Shown here: positions 1 to 8,361 of the stretch, in pieces | Numbering within the stretch: position 1 is the first letter of the stretch | How the letters are laid out: each line of letters starts with the position of its first letter | NCBI RefSeq assembly: GCF_004320525.1 | Contig: NZ_SIHX01000008.1 | Coordinates: 124,001 to 188,000, forward strand | Source of the DNA: Arthrobacter sp. S39 | GTDB lineage: Bacteria > Actinomycetota > Actinomycetes > Actinomycetales > Micrococcaceae | Reading direction: 5' to 3' | Length of the DNA: 64,000 nt | Program-made: the position numbers and the translations under genes | The notes under the pieces: model-generated | Told to the model about the DNA's origin: nothing | Database searches by the model: none | Seen by the model: only the letters and a program-made list of their open reading frames with translations

Positions 1-1358
1 ATCCGGCTACCGAAGAAGTCATCACCCAGGTGCCGGCTGGCACCCTGGAAGATGTCGACGCCGCTGTGGCAGCTGCCGTCGCGGCGAAGGCGGAGTGGGC
101 GACAAAGACGCCCAAAGACCGTTCCGCCGTCCTGCTGCGGATCGCGGACATCGTCGAGTCCAACCGCGAGCTCTTGGAGAACCTGGAAGCGGCCAACACC
201 GGCAAGCCGTCCGCCGTCGCCGAAGACGACATCTCCAGTGCCATCGACACGTTCCGTTTCTCCGCCGGTGCCGCCAGGGCCTACACCGCTCTGGGCGCAG
301 GCGACTATGCGGACAACCACACCTCCGTGGTCTTCCGCGAGCCGGTAGGTGTGGTGGGTGTCATCACGCCGTGGAACTACCCGCTGCTGATGGCCGTGTG
401 GAAGATCGCGCCCATCCTGGCCGCCGGCAACACCCTTGTCCTGAAGCCCTCGGAGCAGACGCCGCTGACTACCTTGAAGCTCGCTGAGCTCATCGCCGGC
501 GAGGTGCCTGCCGGCGTCGTAAATATCGTCACCGGTCCGGGTCGGGTGGTGGGCAACCGCCTCTCCGAACACCCCGATGTGGACCTGGTAGCCATTACGG
601 GAAGCGTCGGAAGCGGGCAGAAGGTTGCCGCGAACGCTGCCTCCACCGTCAAGCGCGTGCACCTTGAACTCGGCGGCAAGGCCCCCGTGGTGGTTTTCGA
701 CGACGCCGACCTCGCCGCCGCTGCCAAGGGCGTCCGTGAGGCGGGCTTCTGGAACGGCGGCCAGGAATGCGGATCGGCGTGCCGTGTCCTCGTCCACGAA
801 TCCGTGGCAGAAGAGTTCACTGAGCTCCTGGTCCGGGAAATCAGCGAGATTTCCATCGGGGCACCCGGCGCGGGAGACGACGTCGAAATCGGTTCCATGA
901 TCTCCAAAGCCCACTACGAGAGAGTCCTGGAAGCATTGGCCGATGTCCGGAAGGAAGGCCACACCATCGCCGTCGGTGGCAACGCCCTGGAAGGACCGGG
1001 ATACTTCATCGAACCGACCGTGGTGACTGATGTCCCCGCCGGCGCCCCGATCACGTACACCGAGATCTTCGGGCCGGTGGTGTCCGTGGAGACTTTCAGC
1101 TCCGATGAGGAAGCCATCACGCGCGCCAACGAGACTGTTTACGGTTTGGCGGCATCGGTTTGGACCAACAATGCCTCGCGTTCACTTTCGGTGCCGCGGC
1201 GCCTCGACTTCGGCACCGTGTGGGTGAACTCCCACCTGGTCATCGCCAATGAAGTGCCGTGGGGCGGTTTCAAGGGCTCCGGCTACGGTCGGGATCTGTC
1301 CATCTACGCCCTGGAGGACTTCTCCAGGACCAAGCATGTCATGTACAACCGGGGCTAA
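1..1358 (+). CDS. Aldehyde dehydrogenase, gamma-aminobutyraldehyde type (5' end cut by window)
   Basis: NAD(P)-dependent aldehyde dehydrogenase that oxidises an aldehyde to its acid in the cytoplasm. The frame is open from base 3 to the window edge and already reads PATEEVITQVPAG there, so the true start lies outside. The later GTG at base 30 is not the start. Visible motifs are the cofactor-domain PWNYP, LELGGKAP carrying the general-base Glu, NGGQEC with the catalytic Cys, and EIFGPVVS. The C-terminus (YALEDFSRTKHVM) and the GGQEC..ACR context resemble PatD/PuuC-type aminobutyraldehyde dehydrogenases more than generic betaine aldehyde dehydrogenases. An amine oxidase and an amino-acid ABC importer nearby fit amine or polyamine catabolism. 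The family call is secure; the substrate is inferred. Confidence 0.9.
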   Translation, partial: PATEEVITQVPAGTLEDVDAAVAAAVAAKAEWATKTPKDRSAVLLRIADIVESNRELLENLEAANTGKPSAVAEDDISSAIDTFRFSAGAARAYTALGAGDYADNHTSVVFREPVGVVGVITPWNYPLLMAVWKIAPILAAGNTLVLKPSEQTPLTTLKLAELIAGEVPAGVVNIVTGPGRVVGNRLSEHPDVDLVAITGSVGSGQKVAANAASTVKRVHLELGGKAPVVVFDDADLAAAAKGVREAGFWNGGQECGSACRVLVHESVAEEFTELLVREISEISIGAPGAGDDVEIGSMISKAHYERVLEALADVRKEGHTIAVGGNALEGPGYFIEPTVVTDVPAGAPITYTEIFGPVVSVETFSSDEEAITRANETVYGLAASVWTNNASRSLSVPRRLDFGTVWVNSHLVIANEVPWGGFKGSGYGRDLSIYALEDFSRTKHVMYNRG

Positions 1359-1375
1359 ATCAGCTCGCCCCAAAG

Positions 1376-1411
1376 AGCGGCCGTGTACCCATCACAGGGT
1401 GCGCGGCCGCT
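1376..1411 (+). terminator. Hairpin between the dehydrogenase and the next small gene
   Basis: An 8-bp perfect stem (AGCGGCCG at 1376-1383 with CGGCCGCT at 1404-1411) encloses a second small stem (ACCC/GGGT). No T-run follows. The small gene at 1441 starts 30 bp downstream, so this may be a partial terminator or mRNA-processing stem rather than a full stop. Confidence 0.4.
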
Positions 1412-1440
1412 TCCGTAACCCATCAAAAAGGAAGCCAACC

Positions 1441-1683
1441 ATGGATCAACGGCACATCAGGGACTGGACTCTGCTCACAGGAACCAGCGTCGAAGTACGG
1501 CAACAGGGACTTTCGGTGTGCCGGGGATACGTCGACGCAGTGACGGAGGACGGATCCATTCTCTGGCTCCAAACACCGACCCAGGGGCGGAAGCTGTTCG
1601 AAAAAGCGGAGTTTTACGAAGCCTGGGCTCTCGAAGAACGCACCGGTTTCCACTACGAAGTAGCCAGCTCAGATTCGAATTAG
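1441..1683 (+). CDS. Uncharacterised 80-aa protein, paralogue of the protein at 19913-20176
   Basis: Small soluble protein with no signal peptide and no family I can name. The ATG at 1441 follows a good ribosome site (AAAAAGGAAG). Its pattern is shared with the 87-aa protein at 19913-20176: DWT-x-L-x-G, then V-x-x-R-x-x-G, then G-x-VD, then D-x-S/I-x-LWL, then R-x-x-F-x-K and YE-x-W, in the same order and spacing. Conservation of two copies in one window makes a real gene likely. Both copies sit right after catabolic enzyme genes, here the aldehyde dehydrogenase. The many Trp and charged residues suggest a compact beta-rich fold. Function unknown. Confidence 0.7.
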   Translation: MDQRHIRDWTLLTGTSVEVRQQGLSVCRGYVDAVTEDGSILWLQTPTQGRKLFEKAEFYEAWALEERTGFHYEVASSDSN

Positions 1684-1706
1684 TCGGCGTCCCTCAAGTG
1701 GTAACA

Positions 1707-1805
1707 ATGGAATTGCTGTTCGAAGCAGCCGGCTGGGTGGGAGCGGCAGCGATCCTTGGCGCATTCCTGTCAGTGTCCTGCTTCTCATATGCCGGGCGCC
1801 TCTGA
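1707..1805 (+). pseudogene. Fragment of a small membrane-protein gene
   Basis: A 32-codon frame starting at ATG 1707 reads MELLFEAAGWVGAAAILGAF and ends at TGA 1803-1805. The first 20 residues look like the N-terminal membrane helix of a small CBU_0592-like integral membrane protein, but the later helices are missing. Probably a truncated remnant. Confidence 0.3.
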
Positions 1806-2147
1806 GCCTCCCGGACCTTTGCCGATCATCGATGTTCCTCTGAATCCGGTGCCGCGGGCAAGAGAGATTCTTGAGCCCCACGGCGGCCTTTCAGTGCCTG
1901 CTGATTGATTCTGAGCGCTGAGGTTCCAGCCGGTTAGCTGGATCTAAGGGCCACTCCTTCGACCCGTCGTCTTGACCGTGGTCGAATTTTCTATGCCTCG
2001 GGACTGGCGGGGAGCCTACGGCGACGATCATCTTCCCGCTTGTGCCCAGTGGGTTCGGCTGAATGCTGCCACGCGCCGCGGGCTCTGGACTTCCAACATA
2101 GGGTTCGGGGGATTGGGGCCGCTGGTCTCTCCCCGGGACGACGAGAA
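1806..2147. other. Intergenic stretch, no gene recognised
   Basis: About 340 bp between the membrane fragment and the terminator of the ABC operon. Open frames on both strands are proline/arginine-rich without family features or good ribosome sites. I see no RNA gene. Confidence 0.5.
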
Positions 2148-2179
2148 GGGCGACGCCGGGTAGATACCCGACGCCGCCC
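2148..2179 (-). terminator. Strong hairpin after the ABC binding-protein gene
   Basis: Arms 2148-2162 and 2165-2179 pair over 15 positions on the minus-strand transcript, with two G-U wobbles and a minimal TC loop, followed by TTCTCGTC. It lies 18 bp past the stop of the binding-protein gene, so it likely ends the amino-acid ABC operon. Confidence 0.6.
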
Positions 2180-2197
2180 TGGTCCAGTGCGATGTAG

Positions 2198-3061
2198 TTA
2201 CAGTTCGCTGGGTTCGCCCGGCTCGCCAACGGAGGGGTCGATCCCGTACTTCTCGAGGATCTTCTTGATGGTGCCGTTTTCGCGAAGTTTTTTGATGTCT
2301 TCGTCCAGTGCCTTACCGAGGGCGTCGTTGTCCAGCGCTGAAGGCATCATGACCTGTCCAACAGCGGCGAACTGCGGGACGTTTGCGTTGGGCTTCACAT
2401 CCACCACGGTGGCTCCCTCGATAGGGGCGTCCTTGAAACGGTATTTTGCTGATGCTGAAGATGCCACCAGGGCATCGATACGGCCCGCTTTAAGGTCTGA
2501 GTAGATGGACTCGTCGTCCTGGTAGATCTTGAACTTGTCTCCGAGCCACTTGGACATGCTGTCGTTCCAGAGGTTGCCTGCGACGGAGCCGATCATTTTG
2601 CCTTCAAGGTTGTCGCTCGTGAGGCCTGTCTTGGAGACGATGGCCTGCGGATCGCTCCACAGCGGTGTACTCATGTAGACGATCTTGGTCCGTTCCTTGG
2701 TGCGCAGCCAGTTTCCCGAGCCGATGTCGACGCGCTTGGATTGCACCGACGGAATGACTGCTCCGGCGCCGCCGGAGGTGCTGACGGTGACTTTGAGGCA
2801 TTCGAGTTTTGCGATCTCGGCGATGAGGTCTCCCTCCATGCCGGTGACGTTCTCCCCGCTGAGGATGGTGGCCGGTGCGTAGTCATAGCTGGCGACCGTG
2901 AGCTCACCTTCGGTGATGGTCTTGAGGTCTGCGTGGGCTGGTGTGCAGTCGGAGCTACTGGCTGCTTCGCTGCCGCCGCAGGCGGCGAGGGACATGGCGA
3001 GCATGCCGGCGACGGTGCCGGCGGAAAGCACGCGCACGAGGGGACGGGGAATTCGTGACAT
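2198..3061 (-). CDS. Amino-acid ABC transporter substrate-binding lipoprotein (family 3)
   Basis: Extracytoplasmic solute-binding protein of the polar amino-acid/opine family (SBP_bac_3), 287 aa. It has a lipoprotein signal: a basic start (MSRIPRPLVRV), a hydrophobic core and the lipobox LAAC near residue 28, after which the mature Cys is lipidated and anchored outside the membrane. The mature part shows ITEGELTVASYDYAP and GDLIAEIAKLE, typical of this family. It is the last gene of a four-gene minus-strand importer operon (ATPase, two permeases, binding protein). The ligand is not readable from sequence; nearby amine-oxidation genes suggest a cationic or amine-bearing compound. Confidence 0.88.
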   Translation of the reverse strand: MSRIPRPLVRVLSAGTVAGMLAMSLAACGGSEAASSSDCTPAHADLKTITEGELTVASYDYAPATILSGENVTGMEGDLIAEIAKLECLKVTVSTSGGAGAVIPSVQSKRVDIGSGNWLRTKERTKIVYMSTPLWSDPQAIVSKTGLTSDNLEGKMIGSVAGNLWNDSMSKWLGDKFKIYQDDESIYSDLKAGRIDALVASSASAKYRFKDAPIEGATVVDVKPNANVPQFAAVGQVMMPSALDNDALGKALDEDIKKLRENGTIKKILEKYGIDPSVGEPGEPSEL

Positions 3062-3122
3062 TGGTTTCTCTTTCTTTGCTGGGGTTGTCGGGGAGGGTCC
3101 CCAAGGGTGTGAACGGAACGAA

Positions 3123-3785
3123 TCAGTTGCGTAGCAGGTGGCGTCCCAGACGCAGTTCCAGTAGCCGGACCAGGCCCAGGAAGACCAGGGTCAGGGATCC
3201 GTAGATCACCGCGGTGAGTGTGTAGACACTGAGGTATTCGAAAGTAATGGAGCCAATTTCGAATGCTTTTGACATCAGTTCGGGAACGGCAATGACGAAG
3301 GCCAATGCGCTGCCTTGGAAGACCAGGACGGCGAGTCCGGCCAAAGGTGGTGTGGAGATTCTGAGCGCCTGGGGGAGGATGACGATGCGGAACCCTGTCC
3401 AGCCGGTGAGTCCGGAGGTGATGGCTGCTTCCTTTTGTCCCAGCGGGACGGCGGCAAGTCCGGCCCGGAAGTATTCCGAGGCGTAGGCGCCGGTGTTCCA
3501 GCTGAGGGCGATGATGGCCGTCGTCAGGGATGTCAGGGTGATGCCGGCATCAGGGAGGCTGAAGTACAACAGGTACAGGAGCACCAGTGCAGGCAGCCCG
3601 CGTCCGATTTCCACGAAGCCAAAGGAGATCCACTGGAAGGGGAGGAATTTTGCTTCGGCCATCACGGCCAGTAGCAGGCCGAAGGGGAAGCCAATGAGCA
3701 GTGCGAGTCCGGTCAGTTGGAGACTGATGACCAGGCCTGGTGCGAGGTTCGGCATCCAGCCGAGCCATTGCGTGAGCAAGTCCAT
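3123..3785 (-). CDS. Amino-acid ABC transporter permease
   Basis: Inner-membrane permease of the His/Glu/Gln/Arg opine family, 220 aa, with several membrane helices (for example LTGLALLIGFPFGLLLAVMA and LPALVLLYLLYFSLP). The coupling loop reads GAYASEYFRAGLAAVPLGQKEAA, matching the family EAA motif that docks on the ATPase. Its start overlaps the stop of the preceding permease by 1 bp, indicating translational coupling. It is expected to form a heterodimer with the adjacent 3785-4432 permease. Confidence 0.9.
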   Translation of the reverse strand: MDLLTQWLGWMPNLAPGLVISLQLTGLALLIGFPFGLLLAVMAEAKFLPFQWISFGFVEIGRGLPALVLLYLLYFSLPDAGITLTSLTTAIIALSWNTGAYASEYFRAGLAAVPLGQKEAAITSGLTGWTGFRIVILPQALRISTPPLAGLAVLVFQGSALAFVIAVPELMSKAFEIGSITFEYLSVYTLTAVIYGSLTLVFLGLVRLLELRLGRHLLRN

Positions 3786-4432
3786 CAGACCACTCCGATC
3801 TTTCTGCGCAGTTTGAGGTCGACGCGGCGTGCCACGAGGGCGACAACCAGGCTGATGATGATGTAGAGCGCTCCGGCGACGACGAACGAGAGCAGGCCTT
3901 CATGCGTTTGTTTCGCGCTTTGTTGTGCGTAGTAGGTGATCTCGCGGACACCGATGGTTGAAGCCAGGGCCGAGTCCTTGAGGAGGCCAATACCGTAGGT
4001 CGCGATGGCTGGCAGGGCTACCCGGAACGCTTGGGGGGTGATGATGTGTCCCACGGTGGTGATGCTGCCCAGTCCGAGGGCGTGGGCGGCTTCGCGCTGA
4101 CCATCGGGGATGCTGAGCAGCCCCGAGCGGTAGATCTCGGCCATGAAGGCCGAAGCGATGATGGAGAAGCCTACGATGGCCGCCTGAAGAGTGGAGAGAC
4201 GCAGGGCATACTGGGGCAAGCCGAAGTAGATCAGGAAGAGCCAAGTGATCGGCGGGATGACCCGGACGATGTTGATGTACAGAGTTGCTGCACCACGGAT
4301 GATGCCGATGGGGGAACGTGCGGCGCCTACGAGGACCAGGCCGATGATCCCGCCGATCAGCAAAGAAGCGCCGGTGACATAAAGGGTGAGTCCGACGCCC
4401 CGGGCGATCGAAGTTAGAAGTTCCATGATCAT
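3785..4432 (-). CDS. Amino-acid ABC transporter permease
   Basis: Second permease of the importer, 215 aa from ATG 4432. That start is chosen because AGGTGA lies 7 bases upstream and it leaves an 8-bp gap after the ATPase. An upstream in-frame start at 4483 would overlap the ATPase by 44 bp and add a non-family N-terminus. Membrane helices are clear (GLTLYVTGASLLIGGIIGLV), and the coupling loop AEIYRSGLLSIPDGQREAA is the EAA-type ATPase contact. It works with the permease at 3123-3785, the ATPase at 4440-5231 and the binding protein at 2198-3061. Confidence 0.9.
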   Translation of the reverse strand: MIMELLTSIARGVGLTLYVTGASLLIGGIIGLVLVGAARSPIGIIRGAATLYINIVRVIPPITWLFLIYFGLPQYALRLSTLQAAIVGFSIIASAFMAEIYRSGLLSIPDGQREAAHALGLGSITTVGHIITPQAFRVALPAIATYGIGLLKDSALASTIGVREITYYAQQSAKQTHEGLLSFVVAGALYIIISLVVALVARRVDLKLRRKIGVV

Positions 4433-4439
4433 GGCCGGG

Positions 4440-5231
4440 TCACCTGTCCAGTACGGCCTTGAGGAACTGCCGGGTTCGCTCATTCTGCGGTTCCGACATC
4501 ACCTGCTGGCTGGGGCCGATCTCAAGGACGCCGCCGTTGCCCATCACCATGATGCGGTCCGACACATCCCTGGCGAAGTGCATCTCGTGGGTGACCACCA
4601 GCATCGTCATGCCTTCGTCGGCGAGGTCGCGCATGACCGCGAGTACTTCAAGGCCGATCTCGGGGTCCAGGGCGGAGGTAGGTTCGTCGAAGAGCATAAC
4701 TTTCGGCGATAGTGCGAGTGCACGTGCGATGGCAATGCGTTGCTGTTGCCCTCCAGAGAGCCGGGCAGGGTAGGCCTTGGCCTTTTCTGGGAGCCCGACC
4801 CGCCTGAGGAGTTGATTGGCAACTTCTTCGGCTTGTTCCCTGCTTGAGCCCAGCACCTTCCGTTGCGGAAGAGTGATGTTCTCCATCACGGTGAGGTGGG
4901 GGAACAGGTTGAAGCTCTGGAAGACCATTCCGGTGACTCGACGCAGGTGATCAAGGCTGGTCTTGTCTGGCAGTTTTTCGCCAGCAACAACACGGGCTCC
5001 GCCGATCGCGATCGTCCCCGAGCTGGGCTTTTCGAGGTAGTTCAAGCATCGCAGGAAGGTGCTCTTTCCAGCCCCGGAAGGTCCGATGACGGACACTACC
5101 TCGCCCTCGGCCATGGAGAGGTTGACGTCCTTCAGCACCTCGATGACGCCGTATTTCTTGCCAAGCCCGGAGACCTCAACCTCGCCGGAGAGGGCGGTTG
5201 GGGGAGCTTTGGTACCAAAACTTAAGCCCAT
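4440..5231 (-). CDS. Amino-acid ABC transporter ATP-binding protein
   Basis: ATPase that powers the adjacent importer, 263 aa. Walker A is GPSGAGKST, the signature is LSGGQQQR, Walker B runs into VMLFDEPTSALDPE, and the H-loop is VVTHEM. The layout is that of HisP/GlnQ-type polar amino-acid ATPases. I choose ATG 5231 because AAGGAA sits 6 bases upstream; a TTG five codons earlier is in frame but has no support. It is the first gene of the minus-strand operon. The upstream region (5232-5387) carries the palindrome ATCATTGAATGAT. Confidence 0.92.
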   Translation of the reverse strand: MGLSFGTKAPPTALSGEVEVSGLGKKYGVIEVLKDVNLSMAEGEVVSVIGPSGAGKSTFLRCLNYLEKPSSGTIAIGGARVVAGEKLPDKTSLDHLRRVTGMVFQSFNLFPHLTVMENITLPQRKVLGSSREQAEEVANQLLRRVGLPEKAKAYPARLSGGQQQRIAIARALALSPKVMLFDEPTSALDPEIGLEVLAVMRDLADEGMTMLVVTHEMHFARDVSDRIMVMGNGGVLEIGPSQQVMSEPQNERTRQFLKAVLDR

Positions 5232-5345
5232 TTTCGATTCCTTCAAATAGCTGACGCATGGGTGGCTTCCCAGCCGCGCTCACTTTGGGGGGTGGTGTGA
5301 TGTGAGCCGCACTAGGCTGTGGCCTCAATCACATCTAAAGAATAC

Positions 5346-5358
5346 ATCATTGAATGAT
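5346..5358. promoter_or_regulatory. Candidate GntR/FCD operator upstream of the ABC operon
   Basis: Perfect 13-bp palindrome ATCATTGAATGAT in the promoter region of the amino-acid ABC operon. It shares its layout with the core of the longer palindrome at 9101-9121 (ATCGTTGAACGAT), suggesting an operator for a related FCD-type GntR regulator. Confidence 0.45.
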
Positions 5359-5387
5359 TAATGCAATAGGTTCTTTGAAGCGTTCTG

Positions 5388-6752
5388 TCAGTACGTTGCG
5401 GTCGGAACAGACCGCAGGATGTCTTGGGTAACTCGTTTAGCCTCGGAGTACGCTCCATGGGTGCCGGCAGTCTCGGAAGAGTAGTCACCGGCAAAGTGAA
5501 GGGTGCCGTCGACGGGCGCTTGAAGCTGGGGAAGTGCTGCGGCACGCGTCGGTGTCAGCAAAGAAAAGCAGTGGCGCCAGGACTGGATGCTTGCCCCAAG
5601 GATCCGTCCCCCAAGTTGGGGTGCCACCTTCAGAAACTCTTCCAACCACTGTTCCAGCACGCCCGAGGCCGAATCATTGGCATCCTCGATGTACCCGGCT
5701 GAATTGCCATAGCAGACAAACTGGGCGGTGCCGTCCTTGCGTCCAGGCCTCGGATTGATCACTACATCGAACAGGCGGCCGGCGGTGACGATGAAGGACC
5801 AGTCGTCGATACCGGACAGTTCCGGCGTGCTGATGTCGACAACCACTCCGAGCTCGGTTGAACCGGGAGTCTGTACTGCCTCCAGTGCTTTGCTCTTCCA
5901 TTCCGGCAACTGCACCATGCCGGCGATCCGGGGAGCGGGGACGGCCATGATGATGTGCCTCGAGGTTGCGTTCCATGTTTCAGTCGCAGCCCCGGCGTCT
6001 TGGTTGACTGGGGCACTTCGGTGCGGCTCGGCAGAGGCTTTTATGTTCCACAGGCCTTCAGCATCCTGGCGAATGGTCTCTACGCGGTGGTGCAAGCGGA
6101 TTTCGGTGGACTGCAGTGCGCTGGCCAGCGCAGCAGGGATTGCTTCCATACCCCTCAGGGAGACTACGCGGTTCTTCTTTTCCTTGACCAGGTAACTGGC
6201 GAAGTACCTTAAGGCATAGGTTGCGCTGAGCTGGGAAGGATGAGCTACCGAGCCACCGCGAATGGCCGCGGTAAGTATTTCCTGGACGTCTTGAGGCAGG
6301 TCGCAGATTCGCGACTGGGCAGATTCTTCACCAAATCCCGGCGTGGACGGGCGAAGCTGGCCATCTACCGTATTTGCGTAGTATTCCGAAGTTGCCCGGT
6401 CGATGAAGGCCCGGAGCTCGTTGCGTGACACTTCTGTGAGAGGAAGCCGTTCAACCAAGTCATCATTGTCGGTGGAGACTACGGTTTCCCCGTTGACGTG
6501 GATCCCGAAAGTTGTTGGTTCGAACGGCTCCAACGCCACGCCCAGTTCGACTGCCAACTCGTGTGAGGCGGTGCCGGCGTACACGAACATCGCCCCCATG
6601 TTCACCGGCTCCCCGTGGATGTCCACTGTTTTCGCACGCCCGCCAAGTCGTCCGGTTTCTTCCAGTAAGACCACCTTCTGGCCTGCGCGCTCAAGGTTGT
6701 ATGCCGCGGCCAGACCGGCCGGACCTCCGCCAATGATGGCGACATCGTACAT
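5388..6752 (-). CDS. Flavin-containing amine oxidase family protein
   Basis: FAD-dependent amine oxidase-type enzyme, 454 aa, expected to oxidise a primary or secondary amine to aldehyde, ammonia and hydrogen peroxide. The N-terminus VAIIGGGPAGLAAAYNLERA is the dinucleotide-binding fold, followed by LLEETGRLGGRAKTV (the GG doublet of the family). The C-terminus LHFAGDYSSETAGTHGAYSE is the second FAD-contact motif. ATG 6752 has AAGGAG just upstream. It could feed an aldehyde to the dehydrogenase at the left edge. The substrate may be putrescine or another amine, which sequence alone cannot settle. Confidence 0.85.
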   Translation of the reverse strand: MYDVAIIGGGPAGLAAAYNLERAGQKVVLLEETGRLGGRAKTVDIHGEPVNMGAMFVYAGTASHELAVELGVALEPFEPTTFGIHVNGETVVSTDNDDLVERLPLTEVSRNELRAFIDRATSEYYANTVDGQLRPSTPGFGEESAQSRICDLPQDVQEILTAAIRGGSVAHPSQLSATYALRYFASYLVKEKKNRVVSLRGMEAIPAALASALQSTEIRLHHRVETIRQDAEGLWNIKASAEPHRSAPVNQDAGAATETWNATSRHIIMAVPAPRIAGMVQLPEWKSKALEAVQTPGSTELGVVVDISTPELSGIDDWSFIVTAGRLFDVVINPRPGRKDGTAQFVCYGNSAGYIEDANDSASGVLEQWLEEFLKVAPQLGGRILGASIQSWRHCFSLLTPTRAAALPQLQAPVDGTLHFAGDYSSETAGTHGAYSEAKRVTQDILRSVPTATY

Positions 6753-6862
6753 TTTGCTCTCCTTGGAATTTAGGGTGGCGGTCCGTGTGTTCGGAGTGCC
6801 GGATCATTGGTCTCCATGATTGGCAGCGGCCGGAAAGATGGGAATACCTCCGAAGGGAAACC

Positions 6863-6875
6863 ATCATGAAATGAG
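6863..6875. promoter_or_regulatory. Weak operator-like site between amine oxidase and GntR gene
   Basis: ATCATGAAATGAG matches the palindrome at 5346-5358 at 10 of 13 positions. It lies in the 160-bp divergent gap between the amine oxidase (minus) and the frameshifted regulator (plus). Suggestive only. Confidence 0.25.
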
Positions 6876-6912
6876 TCTGTGAGTCATGGCGCCGCGTCCC
6901 TAAACTGGCCTC

Positions 6913-8279
6913 ATGGGCAGTGGAGATGATCGCATAGAGCTCAAGCGCGCCGTTCTGACGGCACCGATCTGGATGCAGGCAACCAAGAGTTCCAGCCGCC
7001 AGGTTGCGGACGCCGTCGGCCTGAGCCAGTCGTTCGTGGCGCGGACGTGGAAGGAGCTTGCTGCGCCCGCCCAGGAAGTCGGGTCGCTAAGAGAAATACT
7101 TGCGGATCGGCAAATGGTTTTGGTCGGATTCGCCGTTGGGCCGGAAGGGTCATGCCTCGTGCTGGTTCCCTCCCGCGCGTCGCGTCTGCGTTACCCGGCC
7201 AGCTTGACCACCAACAGCAAAAGGCGGCTCCGGACGGTGCTGGCGGCTGACCTGCTTCGAAGCGTTGTGCGGGAACCGAACCGAACAGACGATCGCCTCG
7301 ACCTATGGTCATCTCTGGAGTCCAGCGGGCGCAGCATCACTCAAGAAGCCACAGTTGTGGTCAGTGGCGGCTTTGCGGTTCCTGCCGGCCTACGCACGGC
7401 GGCTCACTTTGCCGATTCCTGGGCATGGCAGAAACTCGTAGGCGCATTGGACCTCCTGCCCGAAGTGCCAAACGGGGAGACGTTGATCGACGTGGAATGG
7501 CGCATACGCCGCTGGTACCACAGCGGGCGAAGCCCCTTCTCCTGGACGGTTGACCGCGATGTGCCCACCACCATGGGTTCAATTGCCCAAGAGGCACAGG
7601 GGGCTGAAAACATATTGGCTGAAGATATACTTTCAGCAATCCGCCAAGGGCTGGTGGACGGGCTCTTTTCCGGAGAAAGCGAAATTTCTCTCTCTACTCT
7701 AAATCGCTTGCTTGGTGCCCCTGTAAGGGACATTCGAACTGCCGTCCGCGCTCTCACGGAAGATGGTTTAGTCACCGCCGCCCGATCCGATTCCGTGGTT
7801 GTGCGAATTCCCTCCCTCGATGATGTGTCGGAGACCTATATGGCCCGGCGCGCGTTGGGAGCAATCGTGGTCGAGCAGCAAGCCGATGGAGCCCCGGCGC
7901 CCGATCCCGGGTGAAACACCACCTTGATGAGCTGGGGGATTGTGCCCGCCGCAACGATTTGACGCGTGCTCACTACGTCGATATGGACTTCCAAATCGCA
8001 CTGTTCGAAGCATCAGGTTTGAACCGAATACCGGCAATCCTGGAGACGCTCACCAAGCAGGCATTCATGCACTTTGCGGTCATGGGAGCCCGTTATGCAT
8101 TTTCACCCCAGATTATTCTTGACCAAAACACGGAGTTTTTTGAAGCAATAGACGCCGGAGATCTCGGGGCCGCAACTATGAGTTGGCAGACAAAAATGGA
8201 TGTAGGGCTCAACTACCTTGCCCAACACATCTCTGCGATGAACGCCATTAATGAAGGACGGGGTTCGAACCGGGGCTAA
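6913..8279 (+). pseudogene. GntR/FCD-type regulator with an internal frameshift
   Basis: Two abutting frames make one regulator. Frame one (6913-7914) has an N-terminal helix-turn-helix-like stretch (SSSRQVADAVGLSQSFVART, about residues 26-45). A GntR-like winged helix follows near residues 235-300 (ILAEDILSAIRQGLVDG to LTEDGLVTAARSDSVVVRIP), and then the start of an FCD ligand domain (SETYMARRALGAIVVEQQA). It ends at TGA 7912-7914. Frame two (from about 7890 to 8279) continues the FCD domain (MDFQIALFEASGLNRIPAIL). The FCD domain is therefore split by a shift near 7880-7914. It is either a pseudogene or a sequencing error. The extra N-terminal HTH is unusual for this family. It sits divergently from the amine oxidase. 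Confidence 0.65.
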
Positions 8280-8361
8280 GTGGCGTTGCCGCTGTAGGAC
8301 CACTTTGCTGACTGACGGCTGCGAACGGCGTCCGCCACACTCCGAATCGGTTTTGGGCCCG

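Noticed and set aside
1891..2229. 112-codon minus-strand frame after the ABC binding-protein gene
   Set aside because: It overlaps the terminator and the 3' end of the binding-protein gene and is proline/arginine-rich without recognisable motifs.
8258..8279. T-arm-like sequence GGGGTTCGAACCGGGG
   Set aside because: It encodes the end of the frameshifted regulator and has no acceptor or anticodon partners, so it is not a tRNA.
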